Below are positions 1-8,759 of a stretch of DNA of 64,000 nt, piece after piece (position 1 is the stretch's first letter; the number at the start of each line of letters is the position of its first letter). The stretch lies in contig NZ_KB849655.1 of the NCBI RefSeq assembly GCF_000368765.1, forward strand, positions 1,484-65,483. Reading direction: 5' to 3'. Both the position numbers and the translations under genes were made by a program. Below the pieces are notes generated by a model. The model searched no databases. It was not told the DNA's origin and worked only from the letters and a program-made list of their open reading frames with translations. This stretch comes from Acinetobacter junii CIP 64.5 (lineage in GTDB: Bacteria; Pseudomonadota; Gammaproteobacteria; Pseudomonadales; Moraxellaceae).

Positions 1-278
1 CTAACTAAGTCCATATGTTGACTATATGGTTTATCTAAAACAGTATCATCAATACTGACTATAAGTTTGTTATTATTAATATGTTGAATTGATTCTTGAT
101 ATAGGTCGTGAGGTGTGTAATCTTCACGCTCTAGAAAGCGATTTACACTATCATGCGAGATATTATAAGTCTCGGCAAGTTGTGTGCAGCTAATAGAGTT
201 CGGTTCTGTCATGAGAAAGCCCATATAAATGGGTAGAGTACAAGTTGCTGTAGAAGCATGTTTAATTCGTCTGATCAC
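1..278 (-). CDS. IS701-like (ISAba11-type) transposase, N-terminal part, cut by window edge
   Basis: The minus strand reads a transposase N-terminus: a segment with HASTATCTLPIYMGFL, then a helix-turn-helix-like stretch ending HDSVNRFLERE, then SIDDTVLDKPYSQHM, which holds the first DDE aspartates. This pattern matches IS701-family transposases such as that of ISAba11. The gene continues left of base 1. The start is uncertain: the frame opens near 316, a GTG lies at 278, and the first in-frame ATG is well inside the homologous part, so the 5' end may be decayed. Confidence 0.65.
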   Translation of the reverse strand, partial: MIRRIKHASTATCTLPIYMGFLMTEPNSISCTQLAETYNISHDSVNRFLEREDYTPHDLYQESIQHINNNKLIVSIDDTVLDKPYSQHMDLV

Positions 279-503
279 AGATACTTTATAAAGTATTTTA
301 GTACTTTTTTGAATCCGTCAATGCGTAAGTCCTATGACTGTAAGAGTAGTAGGTTAGCCTTTCGTTGTCCGGTAGATTTTAGGTATAGGCTTATTCATTT
401 GGGAATTATATTGCTGAATAAGCTTTCAAGAATAGGTTTGTGCAACAAAACCATGTATTACTTAAGTTTTTAATAATGTATAAGATTTTAATAGATTCTA
501 AAA
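279..503. other. Gene-free stretch between the IS transposase and the lactate promoter
   Basis: I see no convincing gene here. A 71-codon frame at 258-473 has no recognisable product, no good ribosome site, and overlaps the transposase start. The stretch probably holds the outer end of the IS element, but I could not place its terminal inverted repeat. Confidence 0.5.
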
Positions 504-516
504 TTGGTCACACCAA
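504..516. promoter_or_regulatory. LldR-type operator O1
   Basis: The sequence TTGGTCACACCAA is a near-perfect palindrome of the TGGT-N-ACCA kind bound by FadR/LldR-subfamily GntR repressors. It lies upstream of the predicted lldP promoter, with a second copy about 95 bases further down. The lldR gene is in the same operon. Confidence 0.7.
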
Positions 517-538
517 AAAATAAATTAAAGCTTGTCTA

Positions 539-567
539 TTGCGTTTTTCGGCTAATATTTCTAATAT
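539..567 (+). promoter_or_regulatory. Predicted sigma-70 promoter of the lld operon
   Basis: A -35-like TTGCGT at 539-544 and a -10-like TAATAT at 562-567 are separated by exactly 17 bases. The pair sits between the two LldR-type operators, as expected for a promoter repressed by looping. This is read from sequence; no transcription start is known. Confidence 0.5.
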
Positions 568-598
568 AAAATGTACATTTTATCTCTTAATTACTAAA

Positions 599-610
599 TT
601 GGTCATACCA
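599..610. promoter_or_regulatory. LldR-type operator O2
   Basis: TTGGTCATACCA repeats the TGGT-N-ACCA core of the site at 504-516. It lies just downstream of the predicted start point, between the promoter and lldP. Paired sites around the promoter are known for E. coli lldPRD. Confidence 0.7.
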
Positions 611-672
611 GTTTAGTATATAAGTGTAATAAACTATTCAATCTAGTAGTTAAGCATTTCAAGGAGTAGACA

Positions 673-2337
673 ATGCTTCAACAGTGGCAACAAATTTATG
701 ATCCCATGGGCAATATTTGGATTTCGAGTGTAATAGCGCTAGTTCCTATTGTTTTCTTTTTTTTGGCATTGGCTATTTTTCGTATGAAGGGGAGTGTAGC
801 CGCGACAATTACCGTTTTTTTAGCCTTTCTGGTCTCATTATTTTTATACAAAATGCCAATCGGAATGGCATTGGCATCAATGGTCTATGGATTCTTCTAC
901 GGACTGTGGCCAATTGCATGGATTATTATCGGTGCAGTTTTTATATATAAGATTTCAGTAAAAACAGGACAGTTCGATATTATTCGCTCCTCTATTCTGT
1001 CAATTACAGAAGATCAGCGTCTGCAAATGCTATTAGTTGGGTTTGCTTTTGGTACGTTTTTAGAAGGTGCGGCAGGTTTTGGTGCGCCAGTCGCAATTAC
1101 TGCGGCATTGTTGGTGGGACTCGGTTTTAAGCCTTTATATGCGGCTGGGCTATGCCTGATAGTTAACACTGCACCTGTTGCTTTTGGTGCAATGGGAATT
1201 CCGATCATTGTCGCTGGGCAGGTTTCAGGTGTTGACACTATGGAAATCAGTCAAATGGTGGGTCGTCAGTTACCCTTTATGGTGCCAATTGTATTGATCT
1301 GGATCATGGCAATTATGGATGGCTGGCGTGGGGTTAAAGAAACTTGGCCTGCTATTTTAGTCGCCAGCTTATCTTTTTCTTTAGCGCAATATTTAACATC
1401 AAATTTTGTTGGTCCTGAATTACCCGATATTACTGCTGCAATTGCAGCATTGGTCAGTTTGACAATCTTACTTAAGTACTGGAAGCCAAAACATATTTTT
1501 CGTTTTCAGGATAAAGATTTACAAGTAGATGAAACTATTATTGAGCAAGTTCGTAAGCAATACAGTGTGGGGCAGATAGCTAAAGCTTGGTCTCCATTTT
1601 TGATACTTACAGCAATGGTGACGGTCTGGAGCATCAAACCTTTTAAAGATTTATTTGTTAAGGACGGTGCACTAAGTGATTTAGTAGTTTCAATTAAAGT
1701 GCCGTATTTGCATCAATTGATTCAAAAGCTACCGCCTGTCGTGTCTGAAATTAAAGATTATGATGCGATTTATAAGTTTGATTGGTTATCGGCAACGGGT
1801 ACGGCGATTATGTTGGCGGCATTGATCACGATCATTTATTTAAAAATGAAACCTAAAGAGGCAGTTTCGACATTCTTTGAAACCGTGAATGAACTAAAAA
1901 CACCAATTTATTCGATTGGTATGGTGCTCGCTTTTGCCTTCATTGCAAACTATTCAGGTCTGTCAGCAACGCTTGCTTTAGCACTGGCACATACGGGTCA
2001 GGCTTTTACCTTCTTCTCACCATTCTTGGGTTGGGTTGGGGTGTTTCTTACAGGTTCAGATACTTCAGCTAACGCATTGTTTTCAGCGTTACAAGCCACT
2101 ACAGCACAGCAAATCGGTGTGCCTGAAGTCTTGTTAGTTGCTGCCAATACCAGTGGTGGGGTAACAGGTAAGATGATTTCCCCTCAATCAATTGCGATTG
2201 CTTGTGCGGCAGTGGGTTTAGTTGGTAAAGAATCTGATTTATTTAGATTTACAGTAAAACACAGCATTATCTTTACGGTGATGATTGGTATTATTGTGGC
2301 CTTACAAGCTTATGTTTTCCCGTGGATGATTCCATAA
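673..2337 (+). CDS. lldP: L-lactate permease
   Basis: Inner-membrane lactate:proton symporter of the LctP family, which imports lactate for the dehydrogenases encoded downstream. The 554-residue product is full length for the family and is hydrophobic throughout, with about 12-14 likely membrane segments. The family motif [11 protein letters not shown] is at about residues 131-141. Conserved glycine-rich loops [11 protein letters not shown] and [14 protein letters not shown] are near the C-terminus. The ATG follows AAGGAG at a normal distance. It is the first gene of the lld operon; lldR starts 17 bases after its stop. The two upstream LldR-type operators imply induction by lactate. Confidence 0.96.
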   Translation: MLQQWQQIYDPMGNIWISSVIALVPIVFFFLALAIFRMKGSVAATITVFLAFLVSLFLYKMPIGMALASMVYGFFYGLWPIAWIIIGAVFIYKISVKTGQFDIIRSSILSITEDQRLQMLLVGFAFGTFLEGAAGFGAPVAITAALLVGLGFKPLYAAGLCLIVNTAPVAFGAMGIPIIVAGQVSGVDTMEISQMVGRQLPFMVPIVLIWIMAIMDGWRGVKETWPAILVASLSFSLAQYLTSNFVGPELPDITAAIAALVSLTILLKYWKPKHIFRFQDKDLQVDETIIEQVRKQYSVGQIAKAWSPFLILTAMVTVWSIKPFKDLFVKDGALSDLVVSIKVPYLHQLIQKLPPVVSEIKDYDAIYKFDWLSATGTAIMLAALITIIYLKMKPKEAVSTFFETVNELKTPIYSIGMVLAFAFIANYSGLSATLALALAHTGQAFTFFSPFLGWVGVFLTGSDTSANALFSALQATTAQQIGVPEVLLVAANTSGGVTGKMISPQSIAIACAAVGLVGKESDLFRFTVKHSIIFTVMIGIIVALQAYVFPWMIP

Positions 2338-2354
2338 ACGGGTCAAGGAAAAAA

Positions 2355-3098
2355 ATGAAAGTCTCCGACAAAGTGGTACAGCGTTTACGTCTATTGATTG
2401 AAAAAAATAATGTGCAAGTCGGAGAGCGATTGCCTGCTGAACGGCAACTCTGTGAACAGTTGGGTGTGTCTCGTAGCTCTTTACGTGAGGCGATTCAACA
2501 GCTGATTACCGCAGGGATTATTCAGAGCAAAGCGGGTGCAGGCACCTATTTAAAGCAGTTGCCTGCACATTGGTCACAGCATCAAATCGTTGAGCCATTA
2601 TTCGGTTTGATAGATCAGGATCCTGAATATCGTTTTGATGTACAAGAAGCTCGTATGGTGCTTGAAGGTGGTACAGCATGGTATGCCGCACAACGTGCCA
2701 CACCCAGTGATTTGATCAATATTCGTCAGTGTTTTGAGCAGATTAGCCATTTTCAGGCTTTAGGTGATGATGCCCACGCAGCAATAGCAGATGCGAAGTT
2801 TCATCTAGCGATTGCAGAAGCATCCCACAATTTAGTACTGATCCAAATGATGCGTAGTTTGTTTGATTTATTGCAAGACAACGTGATGTTAGGGCGACGT
2901 AAAGTCTACACTACACCACAACATTTTGAACAATTGCATGACCAGCACTTTGAGGTGATGGACGCAATTGAACGTCAAGACTCAGAGACTGCACGTAAAG
3001 CAGCTTGTGGGCATATTGAATTTGTTGTTCAACGCGTACGTATGATCGATGAAGAAGAAGCTCGTCGTCAACGTTCGAGTCGATTAAATAGGACATAA
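2355..3098 (+). CDS. lldR: Lactate-responsive GntR-family regulator LldR
   Basis: Transcriptional regulator of the FadR/LldR subfamily. Residues 1-70 form a GntR winged helix with GERLPAERQLCEQLGVSRSS followed by LREAIQQL. The rest is an FCD ligand-binding domain with the expected Asp/His metal-binding positions (e.g. AKFHLAIAEASHN). I chose the ATG at 2355 (247 residues) because AAGGA precedes it; a start at 2322 would overlap lldP and add an unconserved tail. It probably represses lldPRD in the absence of lactate through the sites at 504 and 599. Confidence 0.93.
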   Translation: MKVSDKVVQRLRLLIEKNNVQVGERLPAERQLCEQLGVSRSSLREAIQQLITAGIIQSKAGAGTYLKQLPAHWSQHQIVEPLFGLIDQDPEYRFDVQEARMVLEGGTAWYAAQRATPSDLINIRQCFEQISHFQALGDDAHAAIADAKFHLAIAEASHNLVLIQMMRSLFDLLQDNVMLGRRKVYTTPQHFEQLHDQHFEVMDAIERQDSETARKAACGHIEFVVQRVRMIDEEEARRQRSSRLNRT

Positions 3099-3101
3099 GT
3101 T

Positions 3102-4247
3102 ATGATTATTTCTTCTGCAAATGACTATCGTGAAGCTGCGAAACGTCGTTTACCGCCATTTTTATTTGAATACATCGATGGTGGCGCCTATGCGGAATAT
3201 ACCTTAAAGCGTAATGTAGAAGATTTATCAAAAATCGCTTTACGTCAACGTGTGTTAAATGACATGTCTGAGCTGAGCTTAGAAACGCAATTGTTTGGTG
3301 AAAATTTGGCGTTGCCAGTGGCATTGTCACCTGTAGGTCTAACGGGTATGTATGCGCGTCGTGGTGAAGTTCAAGCCGCAGTTGCCGCAGATAAAAAGGG
3401 CATTCCATTTACCTTATCAACAGTTTCAGTTTGTCCGATTGAAGAAGTGGCACCTGCGATTCAACGTCCAATGTGGTTTCAACTGTATGTACTACGTGAC
3501 CGTGGATTTATGAAAAATGCCTTGGAACGTGCTAAAGCCGCAGGCTGTTCTACCTTAGTATTCACAGTCGATATGCCTGTTCCAGGTGCGCGTTACCGTG
3601 ATGCACATTCAGGAATGAGTGGTAAAAATGCTGCAATGCGTCGTTATATGCAATCGTGTATGCACCCACACTGGGCTTGGAATGTCGGTTTATTGGGTCG
3701 TCCGCATGATTTAGGTAACATTTCGAAATATTTAGGTAAGCCGACAGGTCTGGAAGATTATATCGGTTGGCTGGGCAATAACTTTGACCCTTCAATTTCT
3801 TGGAAAGATCTTGAGTGGATTCGTGATTATTGGGAGGGTCCCATGGTTATTAAGGGGATTTTAGATCCTGAAGATGCCAAGGATGCAGTACGTTTTGGCG
3901 CAGATGGAATTGTGGTCTCCAATCACGGTGGTCGCCAGCTTGATGGTGTTTTGTCTTCTGCTCGTGCGCTTCCTTCAATTGCAAGTGCGGTCAAAGGTGA
4001 CATCAAAATTTTAGCAGATTCAGGGATTCGTAACGGTCTTGATGTAGTACGTATGTTGGCTATGGGTGCAGATATTTGCATGCTTGGTCGTGCATTTGTA
4101 TACGCACTTGGTGCTGCCGGCGGTGCTGGGGTAAGTAATTTACTAGATTTGATTGAGAAAGAAATGCGTGTGGCAATGACATTGACTGGTGCAAGAACCA
4201 TTGCAGATATTACATCGGATTGCTTGGTCAAGTTAGAGAAAGAGTAA
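3102..4247 (+). CDS. lldD: FMN-dependent L-lactate dehydrogenase
   Basis: Membrane-associated flavoenzyme that oxidises L-lactate to pyruvate and passes electrons to the respiratory chain. The 381-residue product is a complete FMN-dependent alpha-hydroxy-acid dehydrogenase. It starts with the helix [20 protein letters not shown]. The active-site motif [10 protein letters not shown] has the catalytic His at residue 275. An FMN phosphate-binding stretch, [11 protein letters not shown], lies near the C-terminus. The start is 3 bases after the lldR stop, so the genes are transcribed together and probably translationally coupled. Confidence 0.96.
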   Translation: MIISSANDYREAAKRRLPPFLFEYIDGGAYAEYTLKRNVEDLSKIALRQRVLNDMSELSLETQLFGENLALPVALSPVGLTGMYARRGEVQAAVAADKKGIPFTLSTVSVCPIEEVAPAIQRPMWFQLYVLRDRGFMKNALERAKAAGCSTLVFTVDMPVPGARYRDAHSGMSGKNAAMRRYMQSCMHPHWAWNVGLLGRPHDLGNISKYLGKPTGLEDYIGWLGNNFDPSISWKDLEWIRDYWEGPMVIKGILDPEDAKDAVRFGADGIVVSNHGGRQLDGVLSSARALPSIASAVKGDIKILADSGIRNGLDVVRMLAMGADICMLGRAFVYALGAAGGAGVSNLLDLIEKEMRVAMTLTGARTIADITSDCLVKLEKE

Positions 4248-4282
4248 GCGATTTAATTACTCACATTAGTAAATTTCTGCCA

Positions 4283-4377
4283 ACTTTCCTTTGAAAAAAG
4301 AGATTCTTATCCGAATAATTTAGGTAAACAAAGCTTTCTTTTGAAAAAGGGGCTTCGATAGTTTAGAAAGAATCTCT
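4283..4377 (+). repeat. Direct and inverted repeats in the lldD-dld gap
   Basis: The 200-base gap between lldD and dld holds an imperfect direct repeat (CTTTCCTTTGAAAAA at 4283, CTTTCTTTTGAAAAA at 4334). It also holds a perfect 10-base inverted repeat, AGAGATTCTT at 4299-4308 and AAGAATCTCT at 4368-4377. The latter could fold in mRNA and affect expression of dld relative to lldPRD. This is structure only; I assign no function. Confidence 0.4.
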
Positions 4378-4477
4378 TCTAATCTTCACTTGTGCTGAAT
4401 TTTAAAGCCGTGTTTTAAAAGATACCTAGGAGAGAGAATTATATTATTTGGGCATTTATACAATAGAAGACTTAAAA

Positions 4478-6178
4478 ATGATAAACACTCAATCCTCTTC
4501 TCGACAGACTATTCAAAAACTAATAGATATTGTTGGTAAAAACAATGTGCTGACTGATGAGAAAGATACTCGTTTGTATCGCCAAGGCCGCCGTTACGGT
4601 ACAGGAAACGTCTTAGCTGTCGTTGTTCCTGGGACATTGGTCGAACAATGGAAAGTGCTTGAAATAGCGGTAGATGCTGGTTGTATCGTAATCATGCAAG
4701 CCGCTAATACAGGACTCACAGGTGGCTCAACTCCATTTGGCGATGATTATGATCGTCCAGTATTATTAATGAGTACCCGTCGTCTAAGGGGCATTCAAGT
4801 AATCAATGAAGGTAAGCAAGTCATTTGTTTACCAGGTGCGACTTTGGATCGTTTAGAAAAAGAATTAGCAGTTTTTAATCGTGAACCTCATTCAGTCATT
4901 GGTTCATCTTGTATCGGTGCTTCAGTTTTAGGCGGCGTATGTAATAATTCTGGTGGAGCATTGGTGCGTCGTGGGCCTGCGTACACAGAGCTTGCATTAT
5001 ATGCGAGAGTGAATGATCAAGGCTCGCTTGAATTAGTCAATCATTTAGGTGTGAATTTGGGTCATTCTTCTGAGGAAATCTTATCGAATTTGGAACAACA
5101 AAAATATCAAATTGCCGACATCGAAAATGAGAGTCAGTGCTGTGCATCAGACCATCGTTATATTAAAGATGTGGCGAAAGTTGATGAAAACACGCCGGCA
5201 CGTTTTAATGCTGATCCATCCCGTTTATTCGAAGCATCGGGCTCAGCGGGTAAAGTCTGTGTGTTTGCAGTGCGTTTAGATACGTTTGAGAGAATTTCAA
5301 GCCAAGTGTTTTATGTGGGGAGTAATCACCAAGAAGATTTAACCAAAATCCGTCGTTTTTTACTGAAAGATTTGCCGCGTATTCCTATTGCTGGTGAGTA
5401 TATTCATCGTGTTGCTTATGACATTGGTGCTGAATATGGTAAGGATACTTTTATGTTTATCGAGAAGTTCGGTACAGCCAAAGTGCCTGCTGCGTTTGCG
5501 ATGAAAGATAAAATAGATGGTTATCTTGAAAAAATGAAAATGCGAGGTCTTTCTGATAAATTTCTGCAATTGCTGACAAAATTTCTACCGTCACACTTGC
5601 CGAAGCGTATGAATGCATTTCGAAATTTATATGAGCATCATTTGGTACTACGTATTGAAGATCAAGATGTTGCTGCGGTAGAGGCATTTTTAGAAAGCTA
5701 CTTTGATCATCACGAAACTGGTGATTATTTCCTTTGTGATGAAGATGAAGGGCGAAAAGCATTTTTACATCGTTTTGCGGTCGCAGGTGCTGCAATTCGT
5801 TATCGAGATACGCACCGATCAGAAGTTGAAGATATTGTTGCATTGGATATCGCACTTCGCCGTAATGATCGTGAATGGGTAGAAACTTTACCTAAAGAAA
5901 TGGATGAGCAGATTTTACATAAATTGTATTATGGACATTTTTTATGTCATGTATTCCACCAAGATTACATTGTTAAAAAAGATGTTGATCCTTTAGCTAT
6001 GGAACATGCAATGTGGCGTTTGTTAGATAGCCGTGGCGCTGAGTATCCAGCAGAGCATAATGTTGGACATTTATATGTGGCTAAACCTGCGCTGAAAAAT
6101 CATTATGAAAAACTTGATCCAACCAACAGTTTTAATGTCGGTATTGGACAGACATCTAAGCTTAAAAATTGGAAGTAA
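4478..6178 (+). CDS. dld: FAD-dependent D-lactate dehydrogenase (quinone-linked)
   Basis: Peripheral membrane flavoprotein that oxidises D-lactate to pyruvate and reduces quinone, complementing LldD. The N-terminal half is a PCMH-type FAD-binding domain with QAANTGLTGGSTP and SSCIGASVLGGVCNNSGG. The C-terminal half is the membrane-binding and cap region of bacterial Dld, ending in YPAEHNVGHLY. I prefer the ATG at 4478 (566 residues, MINTQSSS...). A TTG at 4448 is also open and has AGGAGA about 15 bases upstream, so the start is not settled. It is the last gene of the lactate cluster, 230 bases after lldD. Confidence 0.93.
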   Translation: MINTQSSSRQTIQKLIDIVGKNNVLTDEKDTRLYRQGRRYGTGNVLAVVVPGTLVEQWKVLEIAVDAGCIVIMQAANTGLTGGSTPFGDDYDRPVLLMSTRRLRGIQVINEGKQVICLPGATLDRLEKELAVFNREPHSVIGSSCIGASVLGGVCNNSGGALVRRGPAYTELALYARVNDQGSLELVNHLGVNLGHSSEEILSNLEQQKYQIADIENESQCCASDHRYIKDVAKVDENTPARFNADPSRLFEASGSAGKVCVFAVRLDTFERISSQVFYVGSNHQEDLTKIRRFLLKDLPRIPIAGEYIHRVAYDIGAEYGKDTFMFIEKFGTAKVPAAFAMKDKIDGYLEKMKMRGLSDKFLQLLTKFLPSHLPKRMNAFRNLYEHHLVLRIEDQDVAAVEAFLESYFDHHETGDYFLCDEDEGRKAFLHRFAVAGAAIRYRDTHRSEVEDIVALDIALRRNDREWVETLPKEMDEQILHKLYYGHFLCHVFHQDYIVKKDVDPLAMEHAMWRLLDSRGAEYPAEHNVGHLYVAKPALKNHYEKLDPTNSFNVGIGQTSKLKNWK

Positions 6179-6475
6179 CAGAAAATATTTTTAATGCATC
6201 GTATATTGGTAATAAACAGCCTAAAATAACGATATCTAGGATCTATAACCCTAAACCCATTTAAGCCAATGATTTCTTAATCTGAATGGTTGGCTTATTG
6301 TGAGAGCATATAGAGATGCACAGATACCGCTTAAAAAGCCCTTCATACTACGGACTCTACTCGTCATTAAATTGTATTACCCTTTTAATAAACTGAATGA
6401 TATTGATCTAATTTATTTTTTAAATCTTCAATGATTTCAAACATTGCCTTGTCCCTGTATATGTCTAGGATCACC
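6179..6475. other. Gene-free stretch before the IS graveyard
   Basis: No frame here looks like a real gene. I see no clear terminator for dld and no complete IS end. It probably marks where the conserved lactate locus meets the mobile-element scrapyard. Confidence 0.45.
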
Positions 6476-6495
6476 GACAAACCCGGTACGGTTCA
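6476..6495. repeat. 20-base direct repeat, copy 1 (IS end remnant)
   Basis: GACAAACCCGGTACGGTTCA occurs identically at 6476-6495 and 7078-7097 in the same orientation. Copy 1 lies just before the IS66 TnpA fragment. It is probably an end of an IS66-type element left by recombination. Confidence 0.6.
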
Positions 6496-6519
6496 TCCAT
6501 CGCATCTCTTGAGAAAAAA

Positions 6520-6985
<466 letters not shown>

Positions 6986-7077
6986 ACCCTATTATTTTTA
7001 GGGGGGGATTACCCAATGTACTATGATAAGATTAACCCGTTAGGTCAGGTGGCTTAACTTAAATAAAAAAAGTCTCA

Positions 7078-7097
7078 GACAAACCCGGTACGGTTCA
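7078..7097. repeat. 20-base direct repeat, copy 2
   Basis: Identical to the repeat at 6476-6495 and in the same orientation. Together the two copies bracket the IS66, IstB and IS630 fragments in about 600 bases. Confidence 0.6.
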
Positions 7098-7153
7098 CTC
7101 AAAAAAAATAGGAGCTTAGAGCCACTGCTGTCCCATAGTTTGCTTTAAATAAA

Positions 7154-7222
7154 AAAACCTGAGTCTAAATAGTTAAAATATGAGTGCAAACAAACACTTT
7201 AACTATAAAGAACTCAGGTTTT
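7154..7222 (+). promoter_or_regulatory. Fold-back hairpin covering the IS4 transposase start
   Basis: Two nested perfect stems can form in transcripts entering the IS from its left end: 7154-7164 with 7212-7222 (11 base pairs) and 7169-7177 with 7198-7206 (9 base pairs). The outer stem includes the likely ribosome site (CAGG) and two bases of the TTG start at 7221. Other ISs use such structures to block translation from read-through transcripts. Confidence 0.6.
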
Positions 7223-8353
7223 GTCACATCAGAATACCGTATTTCATCAATTACTCAAACCCATTCTAAGACAAGATTTTGAACGTCTGGCTAAACTGCA
7301 CCACTCTGGGCATGGGATCAGTTTGTTGCCATATTGATGTCCCAACTTTCTTGTCGGCAAAGCTTAAGAGACATTCAATCCAATCTCGAATCCCAGCAGG
7401 AAAAGCTCTATCATCTTGGCGCAAAGAGAATTGCGCGAAGCACCTTAGCAAGACTCAACGAAGAACAGCCCGCCAGCCTGTATCAGCAATTGTTCACACA
7501 GCTGCTTCAGCGCTGTGAAAACTCTAAAACTGCACATAAATTTAGATTCAAGAATCCGCTGTATTCACTAGATGCCAGTCATATTGATCTTTCACTGTCA
7601 TTGTGCGCATGGGCAAAAGTACATGAATCCAAAGCCAGTATTAAACTCAGTGTTGGCTTAAATCACAGCAATACCATTCCTGAATTTGTAGCACTTGGGG
7701 ATGGTATTGAAAATGATATGGTGCAAGGCAGAGCATTTAAATTTCCTGCTGGCAGCATTATCGTCTTTGATAAAGGATATGTTGATTATCAATGGTTTGC
7801 TCAGTTGACACTTCAGAACGTCAGCTTTGTAACCCGGCTACGCCCAAAGACAGTTTATCAAGTTAAATCAAGCCGCAGCGTATTAGAGACTAAAGGGATT
7901 ATTGCGGATGAATGTATTGAATTGAGCAGTGCGCATGCCAAGAAAAGAGGCGCACCTGAATTATTAAGACGTATAGAGTTTTATGATACAGATAAGAAAA
8001 GAACATTCGAATTTCTGAGCAACAACTTTCATCTGGCAGCATCCACCATTGCTGCAATTTATAAAGACCGCTGGAAGATTGAGTTATTCTTTAAAGCCAT
8101 CAAGCAGAATTTAAAACTGAAGTCATTTCTAGGTCGAAGCCGCAATGCGATACAAACGCAAATATGGATTGCATTAATTGCCTATTTGCTGGTGAACTTC
8201 GCTAAACACATGGCACAAGAAGGATGGAGTGTTCAGCGTTTACTGAGAATTATTCAGGTCAATTTATTTGAAAGGAAACTTTTAAGGTCACTCTTTGTGC
8301 CTGATAAAAAATGGCGAAAACAAGAAGAACCTCAATTGAGGTTCTTCTTGTGA
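7221..8353 (+). pseudogene. IS4-family transposase, frameshifted near 7316
   Basis: A TTG start at 7221 opens SHQNTVFHQLLKPILRQDFE, then RLAKLHHSGH. The frame then fails, and homology resumes in another frame with WDQFVAILMSQLSCRQSL. About seven codons usual in relatives between SGH and WDQ are missing, so a small deletion near 7316 explains the shift. The remaining 339-codon frame keeps the catalytic region: DASHIDLS, then IIVFDKGYVDYQWF, then YKDRWKIELFFKAIKQNL. The N-terminal part is disconnected, so the enzyme is probably inactive. Confidence 0.8.
8321..8350. repeat. 30-base perfect palindrome at the 3' end of the IS4 transposase
   Basis: Bases 8321-8350 form a perfect palindrome with 15-base arms, CAAGAAGAACCTCAA and its complement. 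It overlaps the last codons (QEEPQLRFFL). It could stop transcription or block it from entering the element from the right. There is no strong T-run. Confidence 0.6.
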
Positions 8354-8454
8354 TATTTGTGGGACAGCAGTGGCTTAGAGCTCCCATTTTTATATTAACT
8401 TTCTAAGTCTCTATGTTAATTTGAAGAATACTTCATCATAACGTCCGAATACAG

Positions 8455-8739
8455 CTATATTTTTTTGATTTCTACAATATCACTTGATTCAATGAGCGAT
8501 TGGATATTACCAAATAAACTTTGAATATAATCAGACGCTATATGGATATCTAAATCCTCTCTGCTACGCCATTCTTCTAAGAAGAAATATCTACTCGAGT
8601 CATTTTCGCTAATATAAAGCTCATATTTCAAGCATCCTTCTTCTTGAAGCGTAGGCTCTATTACACTTTTTAAAAGCGCTTCTAACGTTTCTTTTTGATC
8701 TGACTTTGCCTTAAAGTTCGCAATTATTGAAATAGTCAT
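8455..8739 (-). CDS. Putative quinol monooxygenase / ABM-domain protein
   Basis: A 94-residue single-domain protein of the antibiotic-biosynthesis-monooxygenase (YgiN-like) dimeric alpha/beta barrel fold. Typical features are the start MTISIIANFKAKSDQKE, the helix ETLEALLKSVIEPTLQEEGC, and YFFLEEWRSREDLDIHI. Relatives oxidise quinols or other small aromatics without cofactors. It lies 20 bases downstream of the MDR reductase at 8760 on the same strand, so the two probably form an operon. The function is inferred from family only. Confidence 0.8.
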   Translation of the reverse strand: MTISIIANFKAKSDQKETLEALLKSVIEPTLQEEGCLKYELYISENDSSRYFFLEEWRSREDLDIHIASDYIQSLFGNIQSLIESSDIVEIKKI

Positions 8740-8759
8740 TATTTCACCTTGAATTTGTT

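Larger units (their letters stand above)
7122..8373 (+). mobile_element. IS4-family insertion sequence, 1252 bases, with 7-base target duplication
   Basis: The element has perfect 14-base terminal inverted repeats (CCACTGCTGTCCCA at 7122-7135, its complement at 8360-8373). Both sides carry the 7-base direct repeat CTTAGAG (7115-7121 and 8374-8380). Removing one repeat and the element rebuilds the hairpin GGAGCT-tag-AGCTCC flanked by runs of A and T, so it inserted into a rho-independent terminator. Its single transposase gene is frameshifted. The element is structurally intact but probably not self-mobile. Confidence 0.85.

Noticed and set aside
258..473. 71-codon frame between the IS701-like transposase and lldP
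   Set aside because: It has no family likeness and no good start signal, and it overlaps the transposase 5' region.
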